A DNA stretch of 64,000 nt from Antitrichia curtipendula (taxonomy: Eukaryota > Streptophyta > Bryopsida > Hypnales > Leucodontaceae). Numbering within the stretch: position 1 is the stretch's first letter; each line of letters starts with the position of its first letter. Where the stretch lies: NCBI GenBank assembly GCA_951230915.1, contig OX579641.1, positions 19,322,254-19,386,253 of the forward strand, written 5' to 3'. The notes under the pieces are model-generated. The model was not told where the DNA came from. It was given only the letters and a program-made list of their open reading frames with translations, and did no database searches. Below, piece by piece: positions 36,250-47,788 of the stretch. Position numbers and translations under genes: made by a program.

Positions 36250-37340
36250 ATGTCTTACTTCCAACCTTCCAAGGGCCTTCTCAATGCCTACCGGGTTCTT
36301 TTAGGGTGATGGAGTTGCAACATACATTTATGCACCAAAAGAAAAATTGGAAATTAAAAAAAAAAATGTTTTCAAAGTTCCAAACCCAAAATATACAAGG
36401 GGATTATTAGGGTGGCAAAGTTGAGGAAACAAACAAACAATATAATTTCTTTTTAAATTTTTAAATTTTTAATTTTGAGAGATCCAAACTCCAAAATCTG
36501 GAAGGAGTCTCTTGGTACCAAAAGGAAATTTCAAGAAGTTACAAAGTTGCAATAAAGGAAAAAAAAATCTTTTAAAAAATCTTTTTGAAGAGAGTCCCAA
36601 ATCCCAAACCCCGCAAAGGCTTTCAAATCCCATCAAGGTGATGAAGTTGCAAAAAAATATTTTTAATTTATTATTTTTTAATTTAAAAAGAAAATTTCTA
36701 TTTGTCAACCCAAGAAAACCCTCTTGGTATAGGAAGCCCCCTTGTGGAACTTGGGATTCGAGACTTTTTTTAAATAAAAAAGTCATTTTTTATTTTTATT
36801 ATTTTATAGTTTTATTTTTATAAATTTGAGAGTTCCAAATTCCAACACCTGTAGAGGATTTCTTGGTACCAAAAGGAGTATTGGAAATGCCGAAGTCACA
36901 GAAAAGTTAACATTTAACAAAAAAATTTAAAATTTAACTAAATTTAATTTTTAGGAAAGTCTCAAACCCCAAAGCCCCAAGGGTTCTTTCGGTACTGAGA
37001 GGGTTTTATAGAGGTAATGAAGCCAAAATAGAAAATTGAAATAATTTATTTTTTATTTTTTATAAAATTCCACACTGCCAAAATCCCAAGGGACCTTTTG
37101 GTAGTGAGACGGTTTGAATATCGGGAGGAATTTCTAGAGGTGATGGAGTTGTGAAGAAATAATAATAATAAAAGTAATAGAAAAAAAAATTAGAAAATTT
37201 TTGGAAAAAAAAAGTTTTGAGAATTCAAAACCTTAGATCCTTCAAAAGGATTCCTCAAGGGTTACAATGTTACCAAAAAAAAATTGAATAAAACATTTAA
37301 TTATTTTATTGAGAGTTCCATGTCTAAAACCTCCCTAGGA
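36250..37340. repeat. Degenerate tandem array, units of roughly 100-130 bp
   Basis: At least seven units share the order: gag(a)gttccaaa, ccccaaagcccc-like, aaggg, ttcttggtaccaaaagg-like, then aggtgatggagttgc, each ended by A/T homopolymers. Clear unit starts are near 36370, 36475, 36590, 36826, 36955, 37065 and 37310. Open frames on both strands here are by-products of the array. Confidence 0.65.
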
Positions 37341-37825
37341 TTCATTAGCTATAAAGATCCTAAATTCCTAAGCCATAGTCACAGGTTCAAAACCCAAACA
37401 ACACACTAAGTACCTCACAAATTTTGAGGCTCACAAGTTTTGAAGCTCCCAAGCGTACACTCCAAGACTCACAAAATAACACTTTTGCTTAAATAGGCAT
37501 CATGTAGCTAGCTTGTTCATATGACCACTCAATGATGAGTTTCCGCTCTCTTCAAGGCCTTGGGCAACCTCCAAGCCAATACTCAAATTCTTTATCAAAC
37601 TTTCCAATGCAAAAATTCCAAGTTCCAATTGTGATTCAAAATTGTAGAGTTAGATTGATAGATGCATCTTGTAAAGACATTGAAGTCACAAAGAATATGA
37701 TCCATACCTTTAGGTAGGTTGTTTATTTTGTTGTGTTTGTTTGTTTGATATGCTAAGATCTAAGAGACCGTGAGGCATCCGTCAATGTTCTTATTACCAT
37801 TGGAAAGCTCATGGCAAAGAAGGGT

Positions 37826-37982
37826 GCATGGACTTTGTTTTGTGGCGTTCGAACCTATTGTGTAAATGTTATTGAATTTCAAAGTATTTATGACTTTGAA
37901 AACTGAATTTCATTATCTTATATTTTGAAAAAATTATAGCTTTCATGTCACGTGTCCAAACGCCACAAAACAAAGTCCATCC
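37826..37982. repeat. Foldback of a dispersed family (atggactttgttttgtggcg)
   Basis: atggactttgttttgtggcg at 37828 returns in reverse complement at 37957-37982. Related sequences (tggaaagctc, gtgtgaaagttat, ttgaatttcaaa) occur at 37800-38100, 39980-40240, 40420-40515 and, inverted, at 63408-63465. Confidence 0.7.
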
Positions 37983-38861
37983 ATTCTTTTGTGCATAGAA
38001 CTTTCTATTTGTGCCACTTTTGTGGCATTTGGACCTATGGTGTGAAAGTTATAAAAAATTGAATTAAATTATCTTTTATTTTGGAAAAAATATAACTTTT
38101 ACACTATCTTCTAAGAAGAGATAAGCAACCCTGCCTTAAATGCCCCCCTCTAAAAAATCAACAAATGTGCCATTCGAAAAAACCCACAATAACCCCTATT
38201 GTTGTGCGATTTGACTTTAAAAAGTTATTGATACATGTGCTCCATCTACTCAAATCATCTACCTACCTTTCAAAATTGCAAGTGAGAATCATTGTAATTG
38301 TATTGAAACCTGCCCATGTTGTGAGGATGTTGCTGGAGAAGTCAATCAATAACTTTGACAGTGTTTATTGTTTAGATCAAGTGCAACAATGTGCAACAAT
38401 GTGAAGTTACAATTTATACATGATAACTGAAGTTGACTTTGATATTGTTTATGAAAAGCTTGAAACTTGATAAATTGTGGTTACCTTGATATAGATGCAA
38501 AGTCACTCAATGATGACCTTGATAGGATGCTTCTTATTTGGGTATCCAGACTCTGTGACTTGTATGATTACACCAACTTATGCCTTACACTACCAATGTC
38601 AAAAAAAAATTCTCAGAGATAAGTTAGTTAATAACAACCAATTGAAAACTTTATAGTGGAGTTGCTTCAATTAATCTTCCTATCTATAAGTGTTAAATTG
38701 ACAGCAACATGTGCAAACTAAAGGTTTCTTATGCAAAAGTTCCAAGATCATAACACAAGTATTCAAATTGATGCAAAATTCATCAAACATTGTTTTCCAC
38801 TGTGCAAAAATCTCAACAAGTGGAATGCGTGCCTAGGTGCACAATTGAAAGTCGTTGCATT

Positions 38862-39453
38862 TTAACCCCTAAAGCCCCAAGGGTGTTTTATGTCAAAACC
38901 CACTCAAAGCTGCCACTTCTATTGCGTTCACCCAAAAAACCCATTAAAATAAAAAAATTTAGAATTTAATCATAAAATCTTGTGCTTAACTTTTCTGAGA
39001 TCATATAGGAAATTTTTTTTATCAAATTTGGCTGTACGGATTGGAAGATATTAGCATTCAAAGTTGGACAAAAGTTTTTTTGGAAAGAAGATGCTTACTC
39101 ATATTGCCCAAAAAAACAGGATTGTCCATAACTTTCTCAATCCTAGTCCAAATAGAATGAATCAAATCTTCACATGTAGATAAAAATATAATATTTTAGG
39201 AATTAAAAAACATATATAATTTGACTTTTTGTGATTTTTTTTGTGTTGCTTGGCAACCTCCGTTTTTGGCTTATTGTGCCATAAATTTTGCTCCGGGGCA
39301 CCTATTGAAACAAAAATTATATATCCACAAAGTTCTCGACAAATTATACAATCTCAAAAAAATTAAGAAAAAATTCACTACAAATTCAGACAATAGGAAC
39401 CTACCCAAACCCAATTTGTCCCCTGAGGAGATAAACGGTCCTTTGGGGGTTCA
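38862..39453. mobile_element. Possible diverged family D element
   Basis: The left end ttaacccctaaagccccaag matches the 24682 terminus over 13 bp. The right end cctttgggggttca at 39440-39453 is an imperfect partner. The interior has no ORF of note. The pairing of these ends is uncertain. Confidence 0.3.
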
Positions 39454-40839
39454 AACAGAACATCAACCAATTTCTTTAAAGAATTCTCTATGGATAGAAT
39501 TTGATACTTGATAGACAAACCTCAAAGAAGACACTTGCATTTGAAAACACAAAGAAGTATGAATGATAACTTGCATTTAAAAAATAACAGTTGCACTTTG
39601 AAGATGGAAGTGTTGGCTACATGTTTATTGTGCTTTGATTGAAGTAGTGTAGTAGGGTGTCTGAAGTGGTAATTGCGGAATTGTGAAGAGTAAATTATAG
39701 TCTCTCATTAAATTGTTATTGATGTTGTGTTTTTTGTGGATTTGAAGTTTTTAATGTATTTTAGGATTTGCTTCAAGAAAAAAGGAATTGAGGAAGAAGG
39801 AAGTAAATTTAGAGATTGAATATTTTAATGTAGGAAAATATAAATGTTTTTTGTCCAATGGCTACATGCCATGTGTACAAAAATTATTCCTTGACTACCC
39901 TACTATTAGGCTTGTACATAATTTTAAACTATTACTATCACCTCAAAGGAGGCAATAACTATCTATAGGTCCAAACTCCACTAATCAAAGCCTTTGCACT
40001 CTTTTATGCATAGAGCTTTCTATTTGTACCTAGAATGCAACCTATCGCACTATGGTGTGAAAGTTATTGAATTTCAAAATTTTAATGAATTAAAAAATTA
40101 GAATATTATTTGTTCATTTATTTTAGTTGTAGCAATGATACAAAGCACACTCCTTTGTGCATTGAAGTCTCTATTTGGGCCAATTTCATGGCATTTGGAC
40201 CTATGGTATGAAAGTAATGAATTTTTTTTAATTAAAAAATTAAATTAAATTAAATTTCTTTTTGTTATATTAGAGCAACGGCATAGGGCATACTAGTCCA
40301 TCCATACCTTAAATTAGTTAGTTGGTTAGTTTTGTTAGTTTGTTTTATTTATTTTGTTTGTTTGTTTTGTTTGTTAAAGTGAGATTTCCAAAATCATGTG
40401 TCTTCCAACCATATTCTTGGTACCATTGGAAAGCTCTCTACAAGGAAAGATATATGGTCTTTGTTTCGTGGTGTTTGAACCTACAATGCGAAAGTTAATA
40501 AATTTCAAAAAAACTATGTACTAAATAATTAGAAAATTACTTTTTCCTTTTATTCTGGTTGTCGCAGCTGCACATGGCACACTAGTATCAAGCAAGTTTA
40601 CATGTAATTGAGTTGAGGATGTGTTTTCCTAAAGTCATGTCGCTTAAACCTTGAAAGACCCTTGAGGTCCCTCTATATAACCCGTATTTAAGCCTTCTAA
40701 CTCTTCAATTGTGATTTACTATATGAATAGTGATACATTATTATTTACATACTGCCATAATCATTAAATTTTACTTTATACTAAACAATATTTGGTCACT
40801 GTTTTTCTGGTCAAAAACCACTATGTTCACAATATACTA
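39454..40839. other. AT-rich spacer with copies of the 37.8-kb dispersed family
   Basis: Copies of gagctttctattt(g), gcatttggacctatggt(a/g)tgaaag and accattggaaagctc are scattered at 39980-40515. No gene seen. Confidence 0.5.
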
Positions 40840-41290
40840 TACAGCCGCAAAGGGCTTTCAGTCCCTTACTGGGGATAAGGGTTCAAAGGTCTCGAATGTC
40901 CGTCCGAAAAGAAGGGCAAGAAGTCTGAACTCTCCGCGGAGCAAGCAAGCGGCAGCCAAATCCGCTGCCAAGTCGTCACAGGACTGTTCAGTTGGAAACC
41001 CTCGGGGCGGGGACGACGGACGACGGACGACCCAGGCAGCTTCTTACGAGGCAATTCTCGGCGGCACCACAGCCAACATGAAGTCTTCTTCCTCGCCAGA
41101 CTTTACCGGCACCGAAGCGTGATAACCGCATGAGGCGCAAACTTCCAGTCCCGCTAGCCCCGCTTCCGTCGCTGCCATCGCTAAATCCCTCCGTACCTTC
41201 ACCGCAAACCCCTGCGTCAACGGCGGACCGCCACTGCCCCTAGCCCACTGCCTACCCCCACATGCAATCCCCTTCATATACCTCTCTTCC
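40840..41290. other. GC-rich island upstream of XTH
   Basis: An abrupt rise in GC compared with the flanking spacer. Contains gac gga tandem repeats (ggacgacggacgacggacga, about 41008-41029). Frames are open on both strands (a basic SR/K-rich 130-codon frame on plus, 77 codons on minus), but neither resembles a known protein and neither has a convincing start or splice context. A possible TATA-like catatacc lies at 41275. Best read as a promoter-proximal region. Confidence 0.4.
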
Positions 41291-41620
41291 CCCCTTCACA
41301 AACTCCGTTTACTGCCTGCTCTTGCTAGAGCCAGACAGTTGCTCCGGCAACTCCACAACCCACCTCTTCTAAGTTCACACTCCCAGTTTTAGACAGAGCC
41401 ACATTCTCATTTCTAGATTCACAGTTTAAGGTTGCTAGATCCACTGTCACGTTTCTAGATGCAGAGGTTGAACTAGAGTGCGTGTCTAGCTAGATCTCGA
41501 GCTTCTGAGCTCCTGCGGTAGTGCAGATTGAGGCTTTCCTGTCCCTCTACAGCTTGTTTCTTCGGATTGGACACTGCAACGGTGCATTTATTTGTGCATT
41601 GACAGGGATCGACGAGATTT

Positions 41621-41652
41621 CGACTGGACTGGACTGGACTGGACTCGACTGG
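41621..41652. repeat. Pentanucleotide microsatellite (GGACT)n in the XTH 5' UTR
   Basis: Six units of ggact/cgact in tandem, ending 21 bp before the XTH start codon. Confidence 0.9.
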
Positions 41653-41672
41653 TATTTGGGTGATTTGTGAAA

Positions 41673-42951
41673 ATGGCTTCGACTGCGCAATGTATGGTGC
41701 TTTTGCTGTGCATGGGTTTGGTAGTCTCAAGCCAAGCCTACCTCCCCGCGGACTTCGACACGTACTCCTCGCAAGGCGTCGCGTTTGAGCCGGACGGTAA
41801 GGGTGTGACGCTCTCCCTTCTCGAAGGACAGACGTCTTGCGGGATGGGATCGAGGGGGGCTTGGTTGTTCGGCAGCTTCGGGGCGTGGATCAAGCTTCCC
41901 GCTGGAAACGCCGCGGGTACCGTGGCGACTTTCTACATGTCGTCTCCGTTCCCGCAACAATGTGAGTTCGACTTCGAGCTTCTCGGTCACAATGGTGCTG
42001 GCAAGAGGAAGATCCACACTAACGTCTTTGTTGATGGGAAGGGAGGACGCGAGCAGCAGATCCTCTTTCCAGGAGACTTCGACCCCACGTCGGACTTCCA
42101 TTACTACTCTTTCGATTGGCATGAGGACCAGGTACTGTATCTTCATCTACTTGCATTGCTCAATAACCACAGTTGTGTACAAGTAATCTCTTTCTCTGAA
42201 AATCCATGTATATTCAAACCTGTCCAGAATGTTAGCGCTGGGAGAGGGACATTGTGTACTCATAAATAGTTACTGCGGTCTTGAAGACCTCTTCTCTAAA
42301 TGGAACATTCTAGTAGTGCTGTTTTGCCTACTTGTAAATTTTTTCTGTTTTTGAATTTCTGCCATGTACTTCAAGAATGTGAAGTGCAGGACATTCTTTG
42401 CCTATTTCGGCACTTCATTTAGTATTGGTGTCTGGAGGGGCTCTGTTTCCCGAAACTGCAATGTAGGGGGGCTTTTAGCGAATGATTCTGTTTTGCCAAA
42501 ATGTCTGAACTTTTCGATGTACGGAATGTTTCCACAGTTGGTGTTTTACGTCGACTGGAAGCCTATCCGTCAATTCAAGAACCTGAAGGACCATGTGGTC
42601 AACGGCACCTACTGCGACCGCAAGGCCATGAGCATCTACCTCTCCATCTGGGACGGCAGCAAGTGGGCCACCGAAGGCGGCAGCATCAAGCTCGACTGGT
42701 CTCAAGCTCCCTTCAACTGCTACTACGACAATTTCAGCTTGGACGGATGCCCAGTTCCTGACCCCAGTTACATCTCCGCTTGCCGAAACGATCCCCACGC
42801 CGCTGCAGCCCCGTTTTACCCCGAGCAATACGCCTATCTGCAGTCTATCAGGAGCAATGAGACTTTGGTGAAGTACAACTACTGCACCGATTATGCCCGT
42901 TACCCGAATCTGGATGAGGATTACCCGGAGTGCGCTTACAATGCTATGTAA
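41673..42951 (+). CDS. XTH: Xyloglucan endotransglucosylase/hydrolase (GH16)
   Basis: Two exons, 41673-42131 and 42538-42951, phase 0, 290 aa, the usual family length. XTHs cut and religate xyloglucan in the apoplast and so remodel the wall. Residues 1-22 are a signal peptide, with cleavage likely after SSQA. The catalytic triad ExDxE is kept as E98-F-D-F-E102-L-L-G, but the residues before it are QQC where most family members have HDE(I), and the N-linked sequon that usually follows the active site is missing (HNGAG). Downstream landmarks are normal: KIHTNVFVDGKGGREQ, FHYYSFDWHEDQ, FYVDWKPIRQF, SIWDGSKWATEGG and the XET C-terminal region with paired cysteines (CPVPDPSYISAC, NYCTDYARYP). ATG choice: the ATG at 41673 directly precedes the signal peptide. 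Function secure; donor specificity not predictable. Confidence 0.96.
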
Positions 42952-43124
42952 AGGCTTGTGGATTGTGCCTCATCAATTGTCCGGTTACAGTGCTTTGTTG
43001 TTGAGAGTAGAGGAGTGTAAAGTAGTCGAATTTGGAGAGGGTAGGCTGAGAGAATTCTTTTGATTGGTCCTTGTTGAATTCGGACTGCGAGACTGATCCA
43101 TTGTTTGCCCTATTCGGCATTCTA

Positions 43125-43130
43125 AATAAA
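43125..43130 (+). promoter_or_regulatory. XTH poly(A) signal
   Basis: AATAAA located 174 bp after the stop codon, followed by T-rich sequence. Confidence 0.65.
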
Positions 43131-43150
43131 CCATTTTTATATAGTTCAGG

Positions 43151-44283
43151 TTTTCTGTTCAGGTTGCTTCAGCGTTATGACTTGCGCAATCCTGGGTTTA
43201 TAATAAAACGATGTTTTCTTCGTGCGATCTCAGTTATTTTGTGTTAAAGTTTCTGTTGATTGCTTGCATTATTGAAAGTGTGTTGCAAAACCTGGTCATA
43301 AGTTGGAAGAATCGATTTCATTCCAAACGGGTCTCCGAAATCTCAGCGGATATGGTTGCTTTCCCCCAAATTATGGGGTAACGTTGTGGTATTCGTTGGA
43401 ACGGTTTGGACTTGTTGCAATCATGCCCTACTGTGGAACTACTCACAATTAGCTGTAGCTTTCTGAAGGATGAGCTCAAACAGATTTAGTCAGTGCCAAA
43501 ACTTTTGTGAGACTTGGGCTAACAAGGATTGAGCTTAATTTGAAAGAAATTGAAAGAAATGAACGGATGGATACTCTTAACACCTCCGACAACTTGTACG
43601 GGAGCTTTGTATAAGAAGTCTTTACGATTTACGATCGGTATGTCATTGTATGCGTCATGGCAGCTCTTCAGCTTTCCTCTGTTCCGTACAAGACATCGTA
43701 GACAGATTCCGCTCAAATTGATTCCCTTCGCACGTGAAAACTGTACAGTACAATGCGGGTACTGCGTCGTGGCTTTGATAGAGTTTTTATTATCTAGATG
43801 GTTGGTATGTACCCGAAACCAACGACCTAAGAAAACAAAACCAACGATGTGTTGGAATCCAACATTTAGGAACAGCAAATGTCTAGCAGCAAATATTATT
43901 TAGTGTCAGTTTTTGTTTGTTTGTTTATTGTTTTGAAACATGCGGCTTTTCAGTGTCAGTTTTGGGTGCAGACTAGTGTTGGTTTTGGATATACTTTCCT
44001 TAGTTTCGTGGCTTGTCACTTCAACAAGTGCAAGGACGTTGAATTGGAAAAAGCTTGTTGCGTCGAGCTTTTCAGTTCAACCAATTTTCGTTGCTCTCTT
44101 GGAGCTGACTAGTGTGAAAACTCGCTCAACTGAAAACTCTAGTGAAGTAATGTTCTAGTTGGACACATTTGATGGGACAAGCAAGTGTGAAAATCCAGCC
44201 ACTGATGCTCAAGGGAAGGTTACACTTCGTGCAATGAGGATACAAAATTTGCCATTTTTTCATTCAATTCCTTCTTTAGTCCT
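43151..44283. other. XTH downstream spacer
   Basis: No gene seen. Overlapping 117-119 codon frames on both strands at 43519-43903 lack similarity to anything recognised and have no splice context. Confidence 0.5.
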
Positions 44284-44372
44284 GAAGTCTATGACTAGTA
44301 TAGATTTCAAACCACACGGTCTAAACTGAAAAGCATCAAGTTTTTTAGAATATTACCATTTTAACGAAATGT
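44284..44372. mobile_element. Family B element, fragment
   Basis: Contains the internal tagatttcaaaccacacggt and the terminus aatattaccattttaacgaaat-like end, but the other end is missing. Confidence 0.45.
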
Positions 44373-44471
44373 CAGTTAACTATAGTCTGTTTTGTTAAAT
44401 AGGCACAATTATGACGTTCATTGTGACATTTATGTACATGTAACTATTTAAAATTTAGGACATGTTTGAAT

Positions 44472-44664
44472 TTAAGGATCCAAGGTGCGTTGTTGTAAGA
44501 TAGAAGTGCAGATGTTCATCCTTATAATTTTGTGTGGAAAGGGGAGGTCTTGGATAGTAGTTTGACTTCCAATGAGTGTTCCTGGGCTTATTTACACAAA
44601 TGATTAACACGGTTCTGGAAAGGATGATTTCCATGGTGACCAGTGTGGCGTTTCAAGGTAAAAC
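44472..44664 (-). mobile_element. Miniature element family A, copy 4
   Basis: Reverse orientation core: aagatagaagtgcagatgtt, catcc, aggggaggtctt, gacttccaatgagtg and gatttccatggtgacca. The left end retains ttaaggatcc; the right end has decayed. Confidence 0.7.
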
Positions 44665-44783
44665 AATAACTGAGAGACTATTCCTTGGGTTGTAGGCCAT
44701 AGCATTGTTTGAATTGGTTGTAGTCGGCTAAATATTTAACTGAAGAAGAGGAGATAAAATTAGTGCGATTTGGGGAGATGATA

Positions 44784-45015
44784 AATTTCATTAAAATGGT
44801 AGTCTTTCCATAACTTTGGCATTTCTTATAGTTCAGATCGCGTGGTCTGAAATTGGTACCATTCCTAGATGGCTTTCTTGTGGTTTAGAATTCATTGTTT
44901 GAAATCTATATCATGCCTAGATTTTCGAAATCTACACCAACCCTAGATGTCAATTTTGCGGTTTAGACCGCACAAATTGAAGACGACACATGAAATATTG
45001 CCATTTGAACGAAAT
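44784..45015. mobile_element. Miniature element family B, copy 2
   Basis: The ends atttcattaaaatggtagt and attgccatttgaacgaaat are inverted repeats. The interior holds gaaatctacaccaaccctag, also found in the 26.9-kb copy. 232 bp, non-coding. Confidence 0.7.
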
Positions 45016-46248
45016 TCCCTATGGAGCCAAAAAAGTGACATTTACATTCATCTATATAATGCTATCAAAACCAGGGCAAGTATTAATTAATATTTCAGGA
45101 GACTTGACTTCATACCTCAAGAATTGAAGTCACGGAATTCCTCCAATTTAATTAAAAATGAGAAGTTGGGGGAAGCCAAAATTTATTAAGTAGTGCAATG
45201 GGGATGTCTTTGATGAATAGAGTAAGTTAGTGTGCTCTAAATGTGTCCATCTTCTCCAAACCGTCCCTATTTTTAGGTGGAGAATGGAGATGGGATGATC
45301 CTTAAATGGACCACTTTAGCAATTGAATCCATTGAGGAAAAATTGTTTTTCTATCGCAAGAGTCAATCATTATCTTTAGTTTTTGCACATCTCTTTACAA
45401 GTTGCAAGTGGATGGAATTTGGAAGACCTAAGTTCACACATAGGTGCCTATGCCTTGAATCTTTGAAAATTTATAAGTAATTCAAAAATACTTGGAAAAA
45501 TACAAAAATACTTGTTTTAGGTTCCACACCTCTTTTTCTTTATTTGAAAAATCATGTAACAATATTTATGTCCACAGAAGCCTGTGAAAAAGGTAGACCA
45601 GTCCTTAAATGGTCACTTTAAGAGCATATTACCGTAGTGACTGAATAGTGTAGCCAAGCCAAGTGTCAGATTTCTGATGGTCTTTACCTGATGCATCTCA
45701 CCATTTAATGTTGGGAATCTTGTGACTTCCTTAATAATGCTTGATCATGCAGTGTTTGAGTGAATTTTTATTAGCCCTAAAATTACAAGTCTATGATAGA
45801 AGCAGTAAGGTAAAAAATGATACAAATATTGAGTGAATGGGTAAATTCATTATTTTTATAGGAACCTAGAAAGTCATTCATTGGTTACAACGAGTCATCT
45901 ACCATGTTATAGAGTTATTGCTAAATGAAAATTCCATGCCATTGAAAAACAAGTTAGGAAATAAAAGAAATGAGGCCACATTGTATGAAAGTACCTTAGA
46001 CAAGTAATGAAATCTAGTGCTACCACAGTAATTGATTTGAAAATGCTACAAGATTTTACTCTTGATGATAATTTTTAGCAAGAGCATAGATATTACTACT
46101 ATTTAGAGATGAGGTCCCTATAACATAGTTGATAAAAATATTCATCAACAGTAAAAGCTTGTAGCATTTTCAAATCAACTAGTGTGGTCAAAAATAAATT
46201 TCTTTATTAGTATACTGTTATTTGCATAAATGAAATAGCTCACACTAT
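45016..46248. other. AT-rich spacer
   Basis: Nothing recognised. A short inverted pair (gattgatttgaaaatgctac-like at 46030 and tagcattttcaaatcaacta at 46162) may be a small foldback. Confidence 0.45.
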
Positions 46249-47788
46249 TTAACCCCAAAGGTTAAATAGTCTTGGAAATGATTATTTAAGAATTTTCGGC
46301 AGGTTCCTACGACATCAAAATCTACATTAATTTCTTGAAATTTCTTTTGAAGTTAAGAAAATGTACTTGTTTTTTTGGAAAATAATTTTTATTTCAATTG
46401 GTGCCTAGGAAAAAAGTTATGCCCTCTTCAGTTCCAAATATTCAATTTTGGTTAACAAAAATTCCCTCAAAAATTCAAAATTAAATTTTTAAATTTTTTT
46501 CTTTACAAATTATCACCAGAAGAAAACAATTCCTAAGTGATTGTCCATGTTGGCTAGAAATGAGTCATTGTGAACACTTTTTAGTCATTGTGGAGAATCC
46601 ATTAGTGCATGTTTTTCTACTAGTGTATATCCATGTCTACTTGGAAAGTTTTCATTGGATGATTTTTGAGGCCTCTGGAAGACCATGAGTTCCTAGACTG
46701 TAGGGAACGTGGTAACAATGCATTACAAAATAAATGAACTTTCTTAGGGCTTGCTTTGTAGTGTACAAAACATGGTGGGAAGAATTTTACCCTCTCTAAT
46801 TCAAGCTACTCCTAGGCCTCCCATCCATGACATAGGATATAATCAAAAGCAAATGGTTCTTCCCAAATGAGCCATATTGAACCCACCCTCCCAAATCAAC
46901 ACATGATCTATATGAATTTAACCAAATTGAATATATTATATTCAATTTAGTTGCATAGTCCTAAGAACAAGTAATTGAATGCAACTAACTTAGAGCTACT
47001 TCCTTGCTTTCAAGCTGAAGCTTGAGCCACAAAATTATATATAATTTTAAAAAAAACATTTATTTATTTAATAATTTGCTAACGTTGCAATGGTTCACAA
47101 TAAAGGAAACAACTTGCAACACTCTTTCAGAGGTCTCAAATCCCTTCTAATGAATTCATTCAATTGAGATTAGTCATGTGAAGGTTATAATGAATCTTGT
47201 TATTTGATTATTTGAGCAATTAAGACATTTTTCTGACAAAATATTGCATAAGATTTATTTCTAGGCTCAATTTTTACAGTTTTTCAAAACAAAAGGGTTC
47301 ATCACATGTAGATTACTTGCTACAACAATCTCATGATTATGATTGTTTTTATTTAAGTTCCATTTAAAAACTACTTGTGATAAAAGAATTCCTTCTACTC
47401 TATATTTATTTGAACTTTAACAAGTTTTCAAAGGATGAAAAACAAGTTTTTTTTGTTTTAAATTTCCTTCGTAAATTCTCCACTAATTCTCTACCATAAA
47501 AATTGCAACCTCAAAACTTTGTGGTGCAAAAAATTTAGGCAAGGAAGATTCAAAGTTTGAAAACTTAAGATTGTTACATTCAAGAAAAATAAATTTGGAC
47601 CTTTGAATACTAATAGCTAACAATATAAATGGTCAAATTTTCTAAAAAAATTCTACACATTGTCATAGAAGTCTTATGCAATTGGGTATACAAAAAATAT
47701 TTTTTTTTTCATTATAGCTCTTCGCACTAGAAATGGTAGTTTTAGATTGTTTTTTAATAAAACATAGGCACAAACCTTTTGGGGCTAA
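46249..47788. mobile_element. Family D element, larger copy
   Basis: ttaaccccaaaggtt at the left and aaccttttggggctaa at the right form an imperfect inverted repeat. The right 130 bp match the end of the 24682-25626 copy in order (ctaca, acaa(g)a/tc, taca/ccaaaaa, tttttttt, actag, gaaatg, ttttggt/gattgtt, aaaacatag). No transposase ORF remains in 1.54 kb. Confidence 0.5.

Noticed and set aside
36469..36823. Overlapping frames of over 100 codons on both strands
   Set aside because: Products of the degenerate tandem array; low complexity and mirrored on both strands.
40730..41122. 130-codon basic frame upstream of XTH as a gene
   Set aside because: It begins in AT-rich spacer, the GC-rich part is also open on the other strand, and there is no recognised domain or clear start.
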